From: Metallosphaera hakonensis JCM 8857 = DSM 7519
GTDB taxonomy: Archaea; Thermoproteota; Thermoprotei_A; Sulfolobales; Sulfolobaceae
NCBI RefSeq assembly: GCF_003201675.2
Contig: NZ_CP029287.2
Coordinates: 620,001-684,000, forward strand
DNA: 64,000 nt
Direction of reading: 5' to 3'
The notes below the pieces were generated by a model. That model saw nothing but the letters and a program-made list of their open reading frames with translations. It ran no database searches and had not been told where the DNA came from. Positions 56,051 to 63,324 of this stretch are shown here, piece after piece (within the stretch, counting starts at the first letter, position 1; every line of letters begins with the position of its first letter). The position numbers were made by a program, and so were the translations under genes.

Positions 56051-56899
56051 TTGGATCTAATGGAGTTTTGGTTTAGGAGCAGGTCCGTTATAGATGATTT
56101 GGTGGAGAAATTTCTGAGGGAGTCCAGAGACTGGGAAGTCATGGAAATGTCCAAGTACATCATGAGAGATGGAAAGAGATTCAGGGGGACCCTTATGTTT
56201 CTATTCAATGGAGCCCTCGGAGGCGAGGAGAAGGAAGCTTATCCTGGGGCTCTAGCCACTGAAATACTGCATTCTGCGTCCTTAGCGCTGGACGATATAG
56301 TTGATTACGACGAAATAAGAAGGGGAATGAAGGCTGCTTGGGCCGTTTACACTAACAGGAAAGTGATATTTGTCTCCAATTATCTCATTCCAACGGCCCT
56401 TAACGTGATATCGGTCTATGGGGATAAGGCCCTAAGAATCAGTGTGGATCTATGGAAGGATACGGCCGTAGGGGCCCTCAAAGACATGTACGGCAAGGAC
56501 GAGGACTACATTCGGACTGTGGAACTCAAGACTGCGTCCCTCTTTAAACTTCCCGCCATGCTTTCTTCATTCTCCTCAGGTCAAAGTCAATATCTCGATA
56601 CCCTTATGGAAGCTGGGAAGGATCTAGGGGTAATCTATCAAGTCATAGACGACTACGTGGACTGCGTAACCCAGGAGAAGGAGAAGTTGGTTGGGAGCGC
56701 GAAACAGCTTTATAACTTAACCTCAGGGAAATATGAATCGTTCGTTAGATTAAAATACAGTGAATACAAGACTCACTATGAAGGGCTACTGAACTCGCTC
56801 CCTCTCAAAGAGGAATATAGGGACCAACTGATCGCTCTTCCTGATTTTCTAGCGTTCGGTCTGATGGGAGAAGCTGGAATAAAGAATAAAATATTTTAG
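56051..56899 (+). CDS. Hexaprenyl (polyprenyl) diphosphate synthase
   Basis: A 282-residue trans-prenyltransferase closely resembling the Sulfolobus hexaprenyl diphosphate synthase in length and in the N-terminal pattern (xxxEFWxxxxxxID). The first Asp-rich motif is [16 protein letters not shown] near residue 82, and the second is YQVIDDYVD near residue 197. It adds isopentenyl units to allylic diphosphates, probably for the quinone side chain. Translation begins at TTG. Both Asp motifs are intact. Confidence 0.88.
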   Translation: MDLMEFWFRSRSVIDDLVEKFLRESRDWEVMEMSKYIMRDGKRFRGTLMFLFNGALGGEEKEAYPGALATEILHSASLALDDIVDYDEIRRGMKAAWAVYTNRKVIFVSNYLIPTALNVISVYGDKALRISVDLWKDTAVGALKDMYGKDEDYIRTVELKTASLFKLPAMLSSFSSGQSQYLDTLMEAGKDLGVIYQVIDDYVDCVTQEKEKLVGSAKQLYNLTSGKYESFVRLKYSEYKTHYEGLLNSLPLKEEYRDQLIALPDFLAFGLMGEAGIKNKIF

Positions 56900-56922
56900 G
56901 ATAACGGCTCTACGAGGATAAT

Positions 56923-57813
56923 TTGACTAAGATAGCAGTAATTCATAAATCGCAAAAAGTCACGGAAGCTTCTAAGCAAATTCTGCTCGAAATAAAGTCA
57001 CGCGGACATACGGCATATTACATTAGGGTCTCAAAAATTAACTCGTCCATCGGCACTGAAAGAGGAATAACTTACTCGGGTAGAAAGCTGGAGATTGACG
57101 GAGCCTTTTTGCGGAACTTGGGATTTCTGACCACCATAGAACAGATGATAAGGAGAGTGGACATGTTAGGGGAAGTAGAGGAATCTGGGGTAGTGACCAT
57201 GAATAGGGTTAGATCAATGCTCCTGGCTAGGGACAAGTACGCAAGCATCTCCAAGTTAAACAAGGCAGGGATACCTGTTCCAAAGACGGCCCTGGTAGAG
57301 GATCCCTTTGAAGTTATGAGACTGACTGAGGAGTGGGGCGAAGTTGTGATAAAACCCTTAGTTGGAAGCCTAGGCTTGGGCTCGGTTAAGGTCTCGGACC
57401 CGGACATAGCATTTCGCGTTGCTAAGTCCATACTCTCTGTGAATCAACCTGTCTACGTTCAGAAATACATTAAGAAACCAAATCGAGACATTAGAGCCTT
57501 CGTTGTTGGAAATAGACTTTTGGGTAGCATTTACAGGATATCCCAGGAGAACTGGAAGACGAATGTAGCTCAGGGAGCCTTGGTTCAGGCCATTTCACCG
57601 GCAGACCTGAGGGAAATCGAGGAGTTAAGCGTGAAGGCCACTGAAACCCTGAGGCTCGATTATTCCGGGGTAGACATAGTTGAAGACCTAGAGGGCGGTT
57701 ACAAGGTTCTAGAGGTCAATGGAGCCCCTCTGTGGAAGGGATTTCAGACCGCAACTTCACTGAACCCGGCAAAATATATTGTGGATCTTATCCTAGATAA
57801 GGTAAGGAAATGA
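56923..57813 (+). CDS. RimK-type ATP-grasp ligase
   Basis: A 296-residue ATP-grasp protein. ATP binding is by [13 protein letters not shown] near residue 145, and [20 protein letters not shown] is near residue 187. The metal-binding end [24 protein letters not shown] is near residue 246. It joins an amino acid, often glutamate, to a carboxylate such as on a cofactor or protein. LysX, MptN and RimK are all related; LysX is less likely because no lysine-pathway genes surround it. The start is TTG. Its stop codon lies inside the C box of a C/D RNA candidate. Confidence 0.85.
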   Translation: MTKIAVIHKSQKVTEASKQILLEIKSRGHTAYYIRVSKINSSIGTERGITYSGRKLEIDGAFLRNLGFLTTIEQMIRRVDMLGEVEESGVVTMNRVRSMLLARDKYASISKLNKAGIPVPKTALVEDPFEVMRLTEEWGEVVIKPLVGSLGLGSVKVSDPDIAFRVAKSILSVNQPVYVQKYIKKPNRDIRAFVVGNRLLGSIYRISQENWKTNVAQGALVQAISPADLREIEELSVKATETLRLDYSGVDIVEDLEGGYKVLEVNGAPLWKGFQTATSLNPAKYIVDLILDKVRK

Positions 57814-57863
57814 GGATAAGCAAAACCGTCTGACTCGTGATGTTGAGCTCTCGCCCTGATCCA
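57807..57863 (+). ncRNA. Candidate C/D-box guide sRNA
   Basis: Boxes in order: C ATGAGGA (57810-57816), guide of 13 bases, D' CTGA (57830-57833), 3-base spacer, C' GTGATGT (57837-57843), guide of 12 bases, D CTGA (57856-57859). The spacings are those of archaeal C/D sRNAs. GGA before the C box can pair with TCC after the D box as a terminal stem. C and C' deviate by one base each from RTGATGA. The D' guide would pair with ACGGTTTTGCTTA, and the D guide with GGCGAGAGCTCA; targets are not identified. Confidence 0.6.
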
Positions 57864-57892
57864 GGTTTCCTGGTTCCCTTGTTCTGGGGAAT

Positions 57893-57957
57893 ATAGATAA
57901 TTGTCTATATACCCCCCTTGCAAACCCTTTTATATTATGTTAACCCATAGACAATTA
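57893..57957 (+). promoter_or_regulatory. TATA box flanked by two operator-like repeats
   Basis: ATAGATAATTGTCTAT (57893-57908) is a near-perfect palindrome. ATAGACAATT (57947-57956) is the reverse complement of bases 57899-57908. Between them lies a TATA-like TTTTATATTA (57928-57937). A leaderless start at 57962 would follow about 28 bases later. The arrangement suggests a regulator binding on both sides of the promoter. Confidence 0.45.
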
Positions 57958-57961
57958 GAGG

Positions 57962-58042
57962 ATGATTGAAATGATATACGTGTTATATTATAGGACCTCA
58001 ATGGATTTGGATGAATATATAACTACGTCCGCATTAGGTTAA
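57962..58042 (+). CDS. Very short ORF behind a regulated-looking promoter
   Basis: A 26-codon ORF, MIEMIYVLYYRTSMDLDEYI followed by TTSALG and TAA. It begins at the leaderless distance from the TATA box at 57928-57937. It overlaps the 3' end of the convergent corrin methyltransferase by 9 bases. It could be a small protein, a leader or a truncated gene. Nothing else supports translation. Confidence 0.25.
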   Translation: MIEMIYVLYYRTSMDLDEYITTSALG

Positions 58043-58558
58043 TCTTTTTATGGAGACCGTAAAGTAGCCGTTACCGCACCTTATACTTGAGCTCGTATCT
58101 CCCTTCATTAAGACGTACGTGTCTGCCTTGTATAAGGTAGGATCCACATCTCCAGGCGAGATGAGAACTCTTTCCTTACCTAAGGAAATGGGAGTCTTGT
58201 GTAAGGAGGAGCACCATGAGAAGGAGGTTATACCAGGAACTACCTCTTTGAGTTCTGCGAACTCCGCAAGTCTGTAAACCGAGCTATAAAATCCGGGATC
58301 TCCTAACGTTACGTAGACCACGTTATTGTAGGACTTCACTTCTTCCAGCAATTTCAGGTACTCTGATCTATCTCGCCTCACTGGAAGTTGAAACTCAAGT
58401 ACCTCCTTCCCTTCAAGATAAGGCTTAACGGCATTTAGGGTTAGCCTTCTAGAGGATACCGGAACAACTACAATGTCCGCACTCCTGATTAGTCTTAGGG
58501 CCTTCATGGTCACAAGCTCAGGATCGCCAGGTCCCACCCCAACTCCATAGAGGTTCAT
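58034..58558 (-). CDS. cbiL: Precorrin-2/cobalt-precorrin-2 C20-methyltransferase-like, shortened
   Basis: A 174-residue SAM-dependent corrin methyltransferase. The N-terminal motif LYGVGVGPGDPELVTMKALRLI near residue 3 is typical of CbiL/CobI, and VYVTLGDPGFYSSVYRL near residue 82 with VVPGITSFSWCSS matches the family. CbiL is usually about 220-240 residues, so the C-terminal part is reduced. It would methylate C20 in cobalamin synthesis. It overlaps cbiF by 4 bases. Confidence 0.78.
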   Translation of the reverse strand: MNLYGVGVGPGDPELVTMKALRLIRSADIVVVPVSSRRLTLNAVKPYLEGKEVLEFQLPVRRDRSEYLKLLEEVKSYNNVVYVTLGDPGFYSSVYRLAEFAELKEVVPGITSFSWCSSLHKTPISLGKERVLISPGDVDPTLYKADTYVLMKGDTSSSIRCGNGYFTVSIKRLT

Positions 58559-59307
58559 GGGGATCTACCTTTCCTGAATGAGTGAGTGAAGCCTGGGAAG
58601 TAGAGGTCACTCCTCTCATGCCCATTATACCTTAAGCACTCACTAACTATTATAAGAGCAGTCTTTGTAATCTTGTAATTCCTTACCAAGTCCTCTAGGT
58701 CCGAAATCCTCCCCTTAAGGACCAGTTGGTCCTTCCATCCGGCCCTATAGACCACTGCAGCCGGAAAATCAGGTGGGAAAACCCTAAGCAATTCCTCCTG
58801 TACCTGTCTGACCAAATGTATGGAAAGGAATATCACCATGGTTGAATTTCTCTCGACTATCATTTTTCTCTCATATTTTGTCCGTTGAGGTAACCTGGTT
58901 ATGATAATGGATTGAGGACCTCCAGGGCATGTTAGCTCCATACCCAGGAGGGACGCTGATAATTGGAATGAACTCACCCCAGGAACTATCTCAGCCTCTA
59001 TCCCCTCCTTTCCCAGTAAGGCTATCTCCTCACTTATTGCCCCGTAAATAGATGGATCTCCATCGTGAGCTATGCAAATCCTCTTACCATCAGAAACGCC
59101 CTCCTTGACCTTTTGGATAATCTCCTCCATGGTCATTGACGAAGTGTCAAAGCTCTCCTTACCTTTGAATAGGTCCTTTACTTCTTCGCTGATCAGGGAC
59201 CCCGTGTATAGAACAAGGTTACAGTCCTCCAATCTCTTCATTGCCTTCATAGTTAGTAATTCAGGGTCCCCCGGCCCGACTCCCAGAATAGTAACCTTTG
59301 GATTCAC
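58555..59307 (-). CDS. cbiF: Precorrin-4/cobalt-precorrin-4 C11-methyltransferase
   Basis: A 250-residue corrin methyltransferase. It shows VTILGVGPGDPELLTMKAMKRL, the CbiF-type LVLYTGSLISEE and AHDGDPSIYGAISEE, then VPGVSSFQLSASLLGMELTCPG. It adds a methyl group at C11 of the corrin ring. With the neighbouring CbiL-like gene it forms part of cobalamin synthesis, needed by methylmalonyl-CoA mutase. It overlaps the SPFH gene by 4 bases. Confidence 0.9.
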   Translation of the reverse strand: MNPKVTILGVGPGDPELLTMKAMKRLEDCNLVLYTGSLISEEVKDLFKGKESFDTSSMTMEEIIQKVKEGVSDGKRICIAHDGDPSIYGAISEEIALLGKEGIEAEIVPGVSSFQLSASLLGMELTCPGGPQSIIITRLPQRTKYERKMIVERNSTMVIFLSIHLVRQVQEELLRVFPPDFPAAVVYRAGWKDQLVLKGRISDLEDLVRNYKITKTALIIVSECLRYNGHERSDLYFPGFTHSFRKGRSP

Positions 59308-60113
59308 GTTCCCTCTTTATTAATACCTTGGGTTTTTTTAAGGCTGTTTACCAGCGCCAGAGAGGTCGAGAGGGTGGGATAAATCTCCTTCTCTGCCGGG
59401 ACGACCACGATCAAACCTCCCCTTTGTGAAATATCCGAAAGCGTCTCCAAAAATCTCAACTGAAGGGCCATTGGGTTCGTTTGATAGGATTTAGAAGCTT
59501 CAGCCAGGATAGTAGATGCCTGCCTCTCACCTTCACTCAATATTACCTTAGCCCTCCTAAGTCGCTCGGCCTCGGCCTGCTTAGCTATAGCAGTGAGAAG
59601 ATCGGGTGAAAGTTTGATGTCCCTCACCGTAACCGCAGTGACCTTAACCCCCCAGGCCTCCGTATAGGAATCGAGGATTTCTTGGAGTTTCTTATTGATC
59701 TCCTCCCTTTTGCTCAAAACCTCATCTAGCTCCATTTGTCCTATTATATCCCTGAGGGACGTCTGCGATATGTTCAGAACCGCCATGTTGTAATTTGCAA
59801 CCATGGAGACGGCCTTCATGGGATCAACCACCTTGTAATAAACCACGGCGTCTATGGAGACAGTGACGTTATCCCTTGTAATGGTGGTCTGTGGAGGAAT
59901 GTCCACGGTTCTAACCCTAAGATCAACTACGAGGGGCTTATCTACGAACGGAATGAGGAAAATAATCCCTGGACCCTTCAAAGCCAGAATCCTTCCCAGT
60001 CTAAGAACTACAGCCCTCTCCCACTCCCTTACTATCCTGAAAGAAAGTGCTACGAATACCAGAATGATAATAAGGAGAAAGACTAATCCAATCGCATCTG
60101 CAATTAAAGACAT
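59304..60113 (-). CDS. SPFH/band 7 (stomatin-like) membrane protein
   Basis: A 269-residue stomatin-like protein. One N-terminal span (GLVFLLIIILVFVALSF) is followed by the SPFH domain with REWERAVVLRLGRILALKGPG and TVRDIKLSPDLLTAIAKQAEAERLRRA. It would form oligomeric rings or microdomains at the membrane. Stomatins often pair with an NfeD protein; an NfeD-like gene lies about 1.5 kb away across a thermopsin-like gene. A TATA-like TTTTTAACT lies about 26 bases before the ATG. Confidence 0.92.
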   Translation of the reverse strand: MSLIADAIGLVFLLIIILVFVALSFRIVREWERAVVLRLGRILALKGPGIIFLIPFVDKPLVVDLRVRTVDIPPQTTITRDNVTVSIDAVVYYKVVDPMKAVSMVANYNMAVLNISQTSLRDIIGQMELDEVLSKREEINKKLQEILDSYTEAWGVKVTAVTVRDIKLSPDLLTAIAKQAEAERLRRAKVILSEGERQASTILAEASKSYQTNPMALQLRFLETLSDISQRGGLIVVVPAEKEIYPTLSTSLALVNSLKKTQGINKEGT

Positions 60114-60176
60114 GTGTATAAGTAGGCTAAACTAAGTTAAAAATATCGATTCAACATTTTTTCTAAGGATCCGCTA

Positions 60177-60227
60177 TTGCCTCTATCGACCAATGAAAGC
60201 TAATGAGTTTTCTCGAAATAGAGGCAA
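60177..60227. repeat. Perfect 10-bp inverted repeat upstream of the SPFH gene
   Basis: TTGCCTCTAT (60177-60186) pairs with ATAGAGGCAA (60218-60227), and CGA/TCG adds inner pairs. The stem lies between the thermopsin-like stop and the SPFH promoter. It could be a terminator of the former or a regulatory hairpin. Confidence 0.5.
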
Positions 60228-60361
60228 GTTAAGCGCTAGGGTCTCAGTGTAAAGGAGAGATTTGACCTTGGATATGGAAGAGCATAGATCCGCAGGAGGG
60301 CTTCAAAGACTTATATGTCTAAATTAAGGCAACGGAATCCTTATACTTAACTTCAGGAAGC

Positions 60362-61642
60362 TTAGGTCCACTTTCGTACCGCAAACGCCGAGACAAGTAT
60401 GCCAGCACTTAATCCTCCAATGATCTCCAGGAGGAGGTAATTAACCGAGGTTTGCCCTTTGTACTTGACGTGATTGAAATCCGAACTTAGGGCCTTCTTG
60501 AAGTTGTAGCTCTCTAGGAATTTAACCAACGAGTTAAACGTGGAGGTCGTAGCAGATATCAGATGATTTAACTGCGGAGAGGACAAAGCATAGGACGATG
60601 AGAGCGAGTAATTGCCTGGGAAATACACTTCGTAAAAGCTCTGCGTAACGTTAGTGAACACTACCTCTCCGCTTCCATTGGTTAAACCTTGATATACAGG
60701 GACAAGAGAGAGCCCCTTCAACTCTCTGATCTCGACCTCTTGACCAGGAAAAGTGTAATTATCATAGGAGAGTTTGACGATTACGGTGTAGTTCATCTGA
60801 GTAACTTCCACCTTTGGAGGAACGGGCCAAAGGACTGAGGGTGAATTAACTCCCCGGTTAATGTTAGCGTAGGGTGCCTCTATGTTTTCAAGATTGGGAG
60901 AAGACGCAACACCATAGGCCGACTCCGCCGTGTCCAGTCCAACAGATAGGGCTGAAGGCACTATGGTCATCTGACCTTCCTGAAGAAAATATAGCTCTTG
61001 CGTACCTGAGGCCGTCATATCCACCGAACTACCACCGCCTGGACCTCCCCAGACCATCTCCAGGTCGTTGGGCAGTCCGTTAGCTGAAAGGCCACCGATC
61101 TTAAACTGTCCTGGAAAAGGTAGGCTTAGAAAGACCTTACTTTCACCGTTAACCGAGTAACCGAACTGCAGGGAAGAGGAGGAATTCATGAACAGTCCCA
61201 GGGAGACTGGCAACTTCACGTTAAAGGTAGGCCCGGTGTAACAGTAAACCCCAAGTCCCTCAAAGGTAGTTGTGTTCAGAACCAAGGTAGTAAAGGGGCC
61301 CGTAAGATTCCAAAAATTGACCACCATGGTAACCTGAAACGTTGAGTCGTTTACCTCATGAAATAACATGACGTCCTGTGCCCAGTAGGATCCATTCAAC
61401 ATAGCGTTCAGTTGAAGAGATGCGTTCCCATATTGGAACGGCTGGCCTGATATGAAGGACCTTCCTATACTTAGGGAGGAGAGGTTCATCACACCTAAAA
61501 CATACGGGGTGTAATAGGTTGAGAACAACGGAAAGAAGCTCATTCCCACTGGAAAGGATACCCCGACCTGGGCCTGAACGCCAAGAGGGACAATAACGAA
61601 CAGAACTATTAGGAATAATAAACTCAGTGAAAGGGAGAGCAT
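60362..61642 (-). CDS. Thermopsin-family (peptidase A5) secreted/membrane protein
   Basis: A 426-residue protein. The N-terminal signal peptide (SLSLLFLIVLFVIVPLGVQA) is followed by a large extracellular part with many N-x-S/T sites. Thermopsin-type features are SYWAQDVMLFHEVNDSTFQV, VNFWNLTGPF and NDLEMVWGGPGGGSSVD. A C-terminal span (EIIGGLSAGILVSAFAV) anchors it. Thermopsins are acid proteases of Sulfolobales that act outside the cell. The membrane anchor is unusual compared with secreted thermopsin. It is divergent from the NfeD-like gene with only about 40 bases between starts. Confidence 0.83.
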   Translation of the reverse strand: MLSLSLSLLFLIVLFVIVPLGVQAQVGVSFPVGMSFFPLFSTYYTPYVLGVMNLSSLSIGRSFISGQPFQYGNASLQLNAMLNGSYWAQDVMLFHEVNDSTFQVTMVVNFWNLTGPFTTLVLNTTTFEGLGVYCYTGPTFNVKLPVSLGLFMNSSSSLQFGYSVNGESKVFLSLPFPGQFKIGGLSANGLPNDLEMVWGGPGGGSSVDMTASGTQELYFLQEGQMTIVPSALSVGLDTAESAYGVASSPNLENIEAPYANINRGVNSPSVLWPVPPKVEVTQMNYTVIVKLSYDNYTFPGQEVEIRELKGLSLVPVYQGLTNGSGEVVFTNVTQSFYEVYFPGNYSLSSSYALSSPQLNHLISATTSTFNSLVKFLESYNFKKALSSDFNHVKYKGQTSVNYLLLEIIGGLSAGILVSAFAVRKWT

Positions 61643-61647
61643 AAATA

Positions 61648-61676
61648 TGTTTTATAATGTCTGTCGTCAATAAAAT
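61648..61676. promoter_or_regulatory. Overlapping divergent promoters (thermopsin-like and NfeD-like genes)
   Basis: GTTTTATAATG (61649-61659) lies about 26 bases before GTG 61681 on the plus strand. On the minus strand, AATTTTATTG (about 61665-61674) lies about 26 bases before ATG 61642. The two TATA elements lie side by side, and each falls inside the other gene's transcription start region, so the genes may compete or be co-regulated. Confidence 0.5.
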
Positions 61677-61680
61677 TTTT

Positions 61681-62046
61681 GTGGCTCACGCTTATGTAAT
61701 TCCGGTTATAATCATTCTGGTTCTAATCATAGCTCTGATTCTTACGGGGTACATTTCGGATCCCGTTGTCGTAGTACCATCGTTGGCAATTATAGGATTT
61801 TTATCATATAGAATAGTTTATGTAATTACGAAGACCCGAAAACGAAACTTGTTCATGTATAAGGGAAAGGTCGGAAAGGCCATAGAGGACATTCCCAAGG
61901 GAAAGGTTGGGTACGTGGTTGTGGAGGGCGAATATTGGGAGGCAGTAGCACTGGAGGACATAAAGAAGGACGAAATGGTGAGGGTTGAGGACATGAGAGA
62001 TTTAAAACTTCTAGTTAAGAAGAATGCTGATGAAGCTATCATTTGA
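61681..62046 (+). CDS. NfeD-like membrane protein
   Basis: A 121-residue short NfeD. Two hydrophobic segments (IPVIIILVLIIALILTGYI, VVVPSLAIIGFLSYRIVYVI) are followed by a C-terminal OB-fold domain (GKVGKAIEDIPKGKVGYVVVEGEYWEAVALEDI). NfeD-type proteins work with SPFH/stomatin proteins, and such a gene lies nearby on the other strand. An ORF from ATG 61657 exists, but the promoter spacing favours GTG 61681. Confidence 0.8.
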   Translation: MAHAYVIPVIIILVLIIALILTGYISDPVVVVPSLAIIGFLSYRIVYVITKTRKRNLFMYKGKVGKAIEDIPKGKVGYVVVEGEYWEAVALEDIKKDEMVRVEDMRDLKLLVKKNADEAII

Positions 62047-62302
62047 GACCTTGGAGAAGCTCTTGGGTTCCGGCAAGTACCATCTCCTGACAGACGATGA
62101 AACTAGGTTAGTATATTACCCCCCAGATATTGGGGAGGCATCAGGAGAGGAGGGAGGGCCTGTGAGAATCATGGAGATAACATTAAAGAAAGAAGATGAT
62201 GGTTACGAAATCGTTAAGGGACTAGTAAAGGAGAATGAAAAGGTAGTTAAGGAGATCAGCAGGGACGAACTTGAGCTCTGGCTTCAATTCATAGAGGGGT
62301 AA
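62030..62302 (+). CDS. Small protein of unknown function, 90 residues
   Basis: Not recognised. The predicted protein is acidic (KKEDDGYEIVKGLVKENEKV), helical at both ends and without membrane segments. It overlaps the NfeD-like gene by 17 bases (or 23 from an alternative ATG at 62024) and ends 2 bases before the GGCT gene, indicating one operon. Confidence 0.6.
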   Translation: MKLSFETLEKLLGSGKYHLLTDDETRLVYYPPDIGEASGEEGGPVRIMEITLKKEDDGYEIVKGLVKENEKVVKEISRDELELWLQFIEG

Positions 62303-62304
62303 CT

Positions 62305-63114
62305 ATGTTCATTTTCGTATATGGAAGCTTAAGATACGGTTTCGAGTTACATCATTATCTCAGGAAGGCCAGGTTCGTGGGACTTGGATACGCCGAGAAC
62401 TACGATATGTATGACTTGGGAGGATATCCAGGAGTTGCCAAGGGAGATGGCAGGATTTGGGGAGAGGTTTACGAGATAGATCAGAGGACTTTAGCCCTTC
62501 TTGATCAGGTAGAGGACTACAAGGGAGAGGAAGACGACCTGTACGTTAGAGAAACCACTACGGTATTCTTTGACGAGAAGAGATTACACAAACTTGATGG
62601 TGTGTATCTCTATAGATATAACCAAAGCATCAAGGACAGAGAGGAGATTTCCAGTGGGGATTACTCTCGATGGGTCGGAATGCCCGTTATTGTTAACCTC
62701 TTTGCCTATGCTGAGAACACGAACTATGAAGTCCTGAGCGAGAGGGGAGTAAAGGAGATTCTTAGGGAAACCAACTCCATCCTTCCTGGTTATAGAATGA
62801 TCTTTAATGTGCCGTGTAAGTACGGAATGTGCGCCAATTTAAGGGAAGACCCTAAGGGGAAGGTATGTGGCTACGTATACATGCTAATTGAGGATTACCT
62901 GAATACCTTGGATAAGGCGGAAGGTCATCTCATCAAATACGTAAGGAAGACCCTAAGGGTTGTAGACGATCAAGGAAAGGAGTACTTCGCCGTAGCCTAC
63001 GTGTCTGATCAAGATGAGGGCAATGGAACTCCGTCGGATGAATATAGAGCCATTATATTAAAGGGTTTAGCGAGAAGATGGAAGGGGGAGTGTATTAGCA
63101 CTGGCCTTCAGTGA
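62305..63114 (+). CDS. Tandem gamma-glutamylcyclotransferase-like protein
   Basis: A 269-residue protein with two GGCT/AIG2-type domains. The first begins FIFVYGSLRYGFELHHYL and has GEVYEIDQRTLALLDQVEDY, with the acidic residue after it. The second begins YRMIFNVPCKYGMCANLR and has VCGYVYMLIEDYLNTLDKAEGHL. GGCT folds cyclise gamma-glutamyl amines or similar groups. The second copy has a changed start, so the pair may be one active and one structural domain. Its stop codon lies inside the C box of a C/D sRNA. Confidence 0.75.
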   Translation: MFIFVYGSLRYGFELHHYLRKARFVGLGYAENYDMYDLGGYPGVAKGDGRIWGEVYEIDQRTLALLDQVEDYKGEEDDLYVRETTTVFFDEKRLHKLDGVYLYRYNQSIKDREEISSGDYSRWVGMPVIVNLFAYAENTNYEVLSERGVKEILRETNSILPGYRMIFNVPCKYGMCANLREDPKGKVCGYVYMLIEDYLNTLDKAEGHLIKYVRKTLRVVDDQGKEYFAVAYVSDQDEGNGTPSDEYRAIILKGLARRWKGECISTGLQ

Positions 63115-63162
63115 TGACTACTTCCCAGCCTGAGTAATGATGAGTCCTTTAAGTACTGACTG
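63109..63162 (+). ncRNA. C/D-box guide sRNA with a 16S rRNA target
   Basis: Boxes in order: C GTGATGA (63111-63117), 12-base guide, D' CTGA (63130-63133), 3-base spacer, C' ATGATGA (63137-63143), 12-base guide, D CTGA (63156-63159). All four boxes are perfect. CAG before and CTG after form the terminal stem. The D guide GTCCTTTAAGTA pairs over ten bases (ACTTAAAGGA) with the universally conserved 16S segment around E. coli 909-918; the fifth base from box D falls near position 912. The C box overlaps the upstream gene's stop. Confidence 0.88.
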
Positions 63163-63177
63163 GAAACTTGTGAAGGC

Positions 63178-63324
63178 TTTAACTCCCCGGTTAAAGACCG
63201 AAATTCATCGTATGTTGCATCGTAACAGCACTAGGGATCTCTGTTGCTTAGCTCTTAGCGTAGAAAAGTCTTTTCAGGTAGAATATGCAGTGTTGACGAA
63301 ATTAGTTTTTAACTCCCCGGTTAA
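63178..63324. repeat. Pair of 17-base direct repeats
   Basis: TTTAACTCCCCGGTTAA occurs at 63178-63194 and again at 63308-63324, 130 bases apart. The 16-base core TTAACTCCCCGGTTAA also occurs at 60846-60861 inside the thermopsin-like gene. The core has TTAAC/GTTAA inverted ends. The second copy contains the stop codon of the pterin dehydratase gene. Confidence 0.75.
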
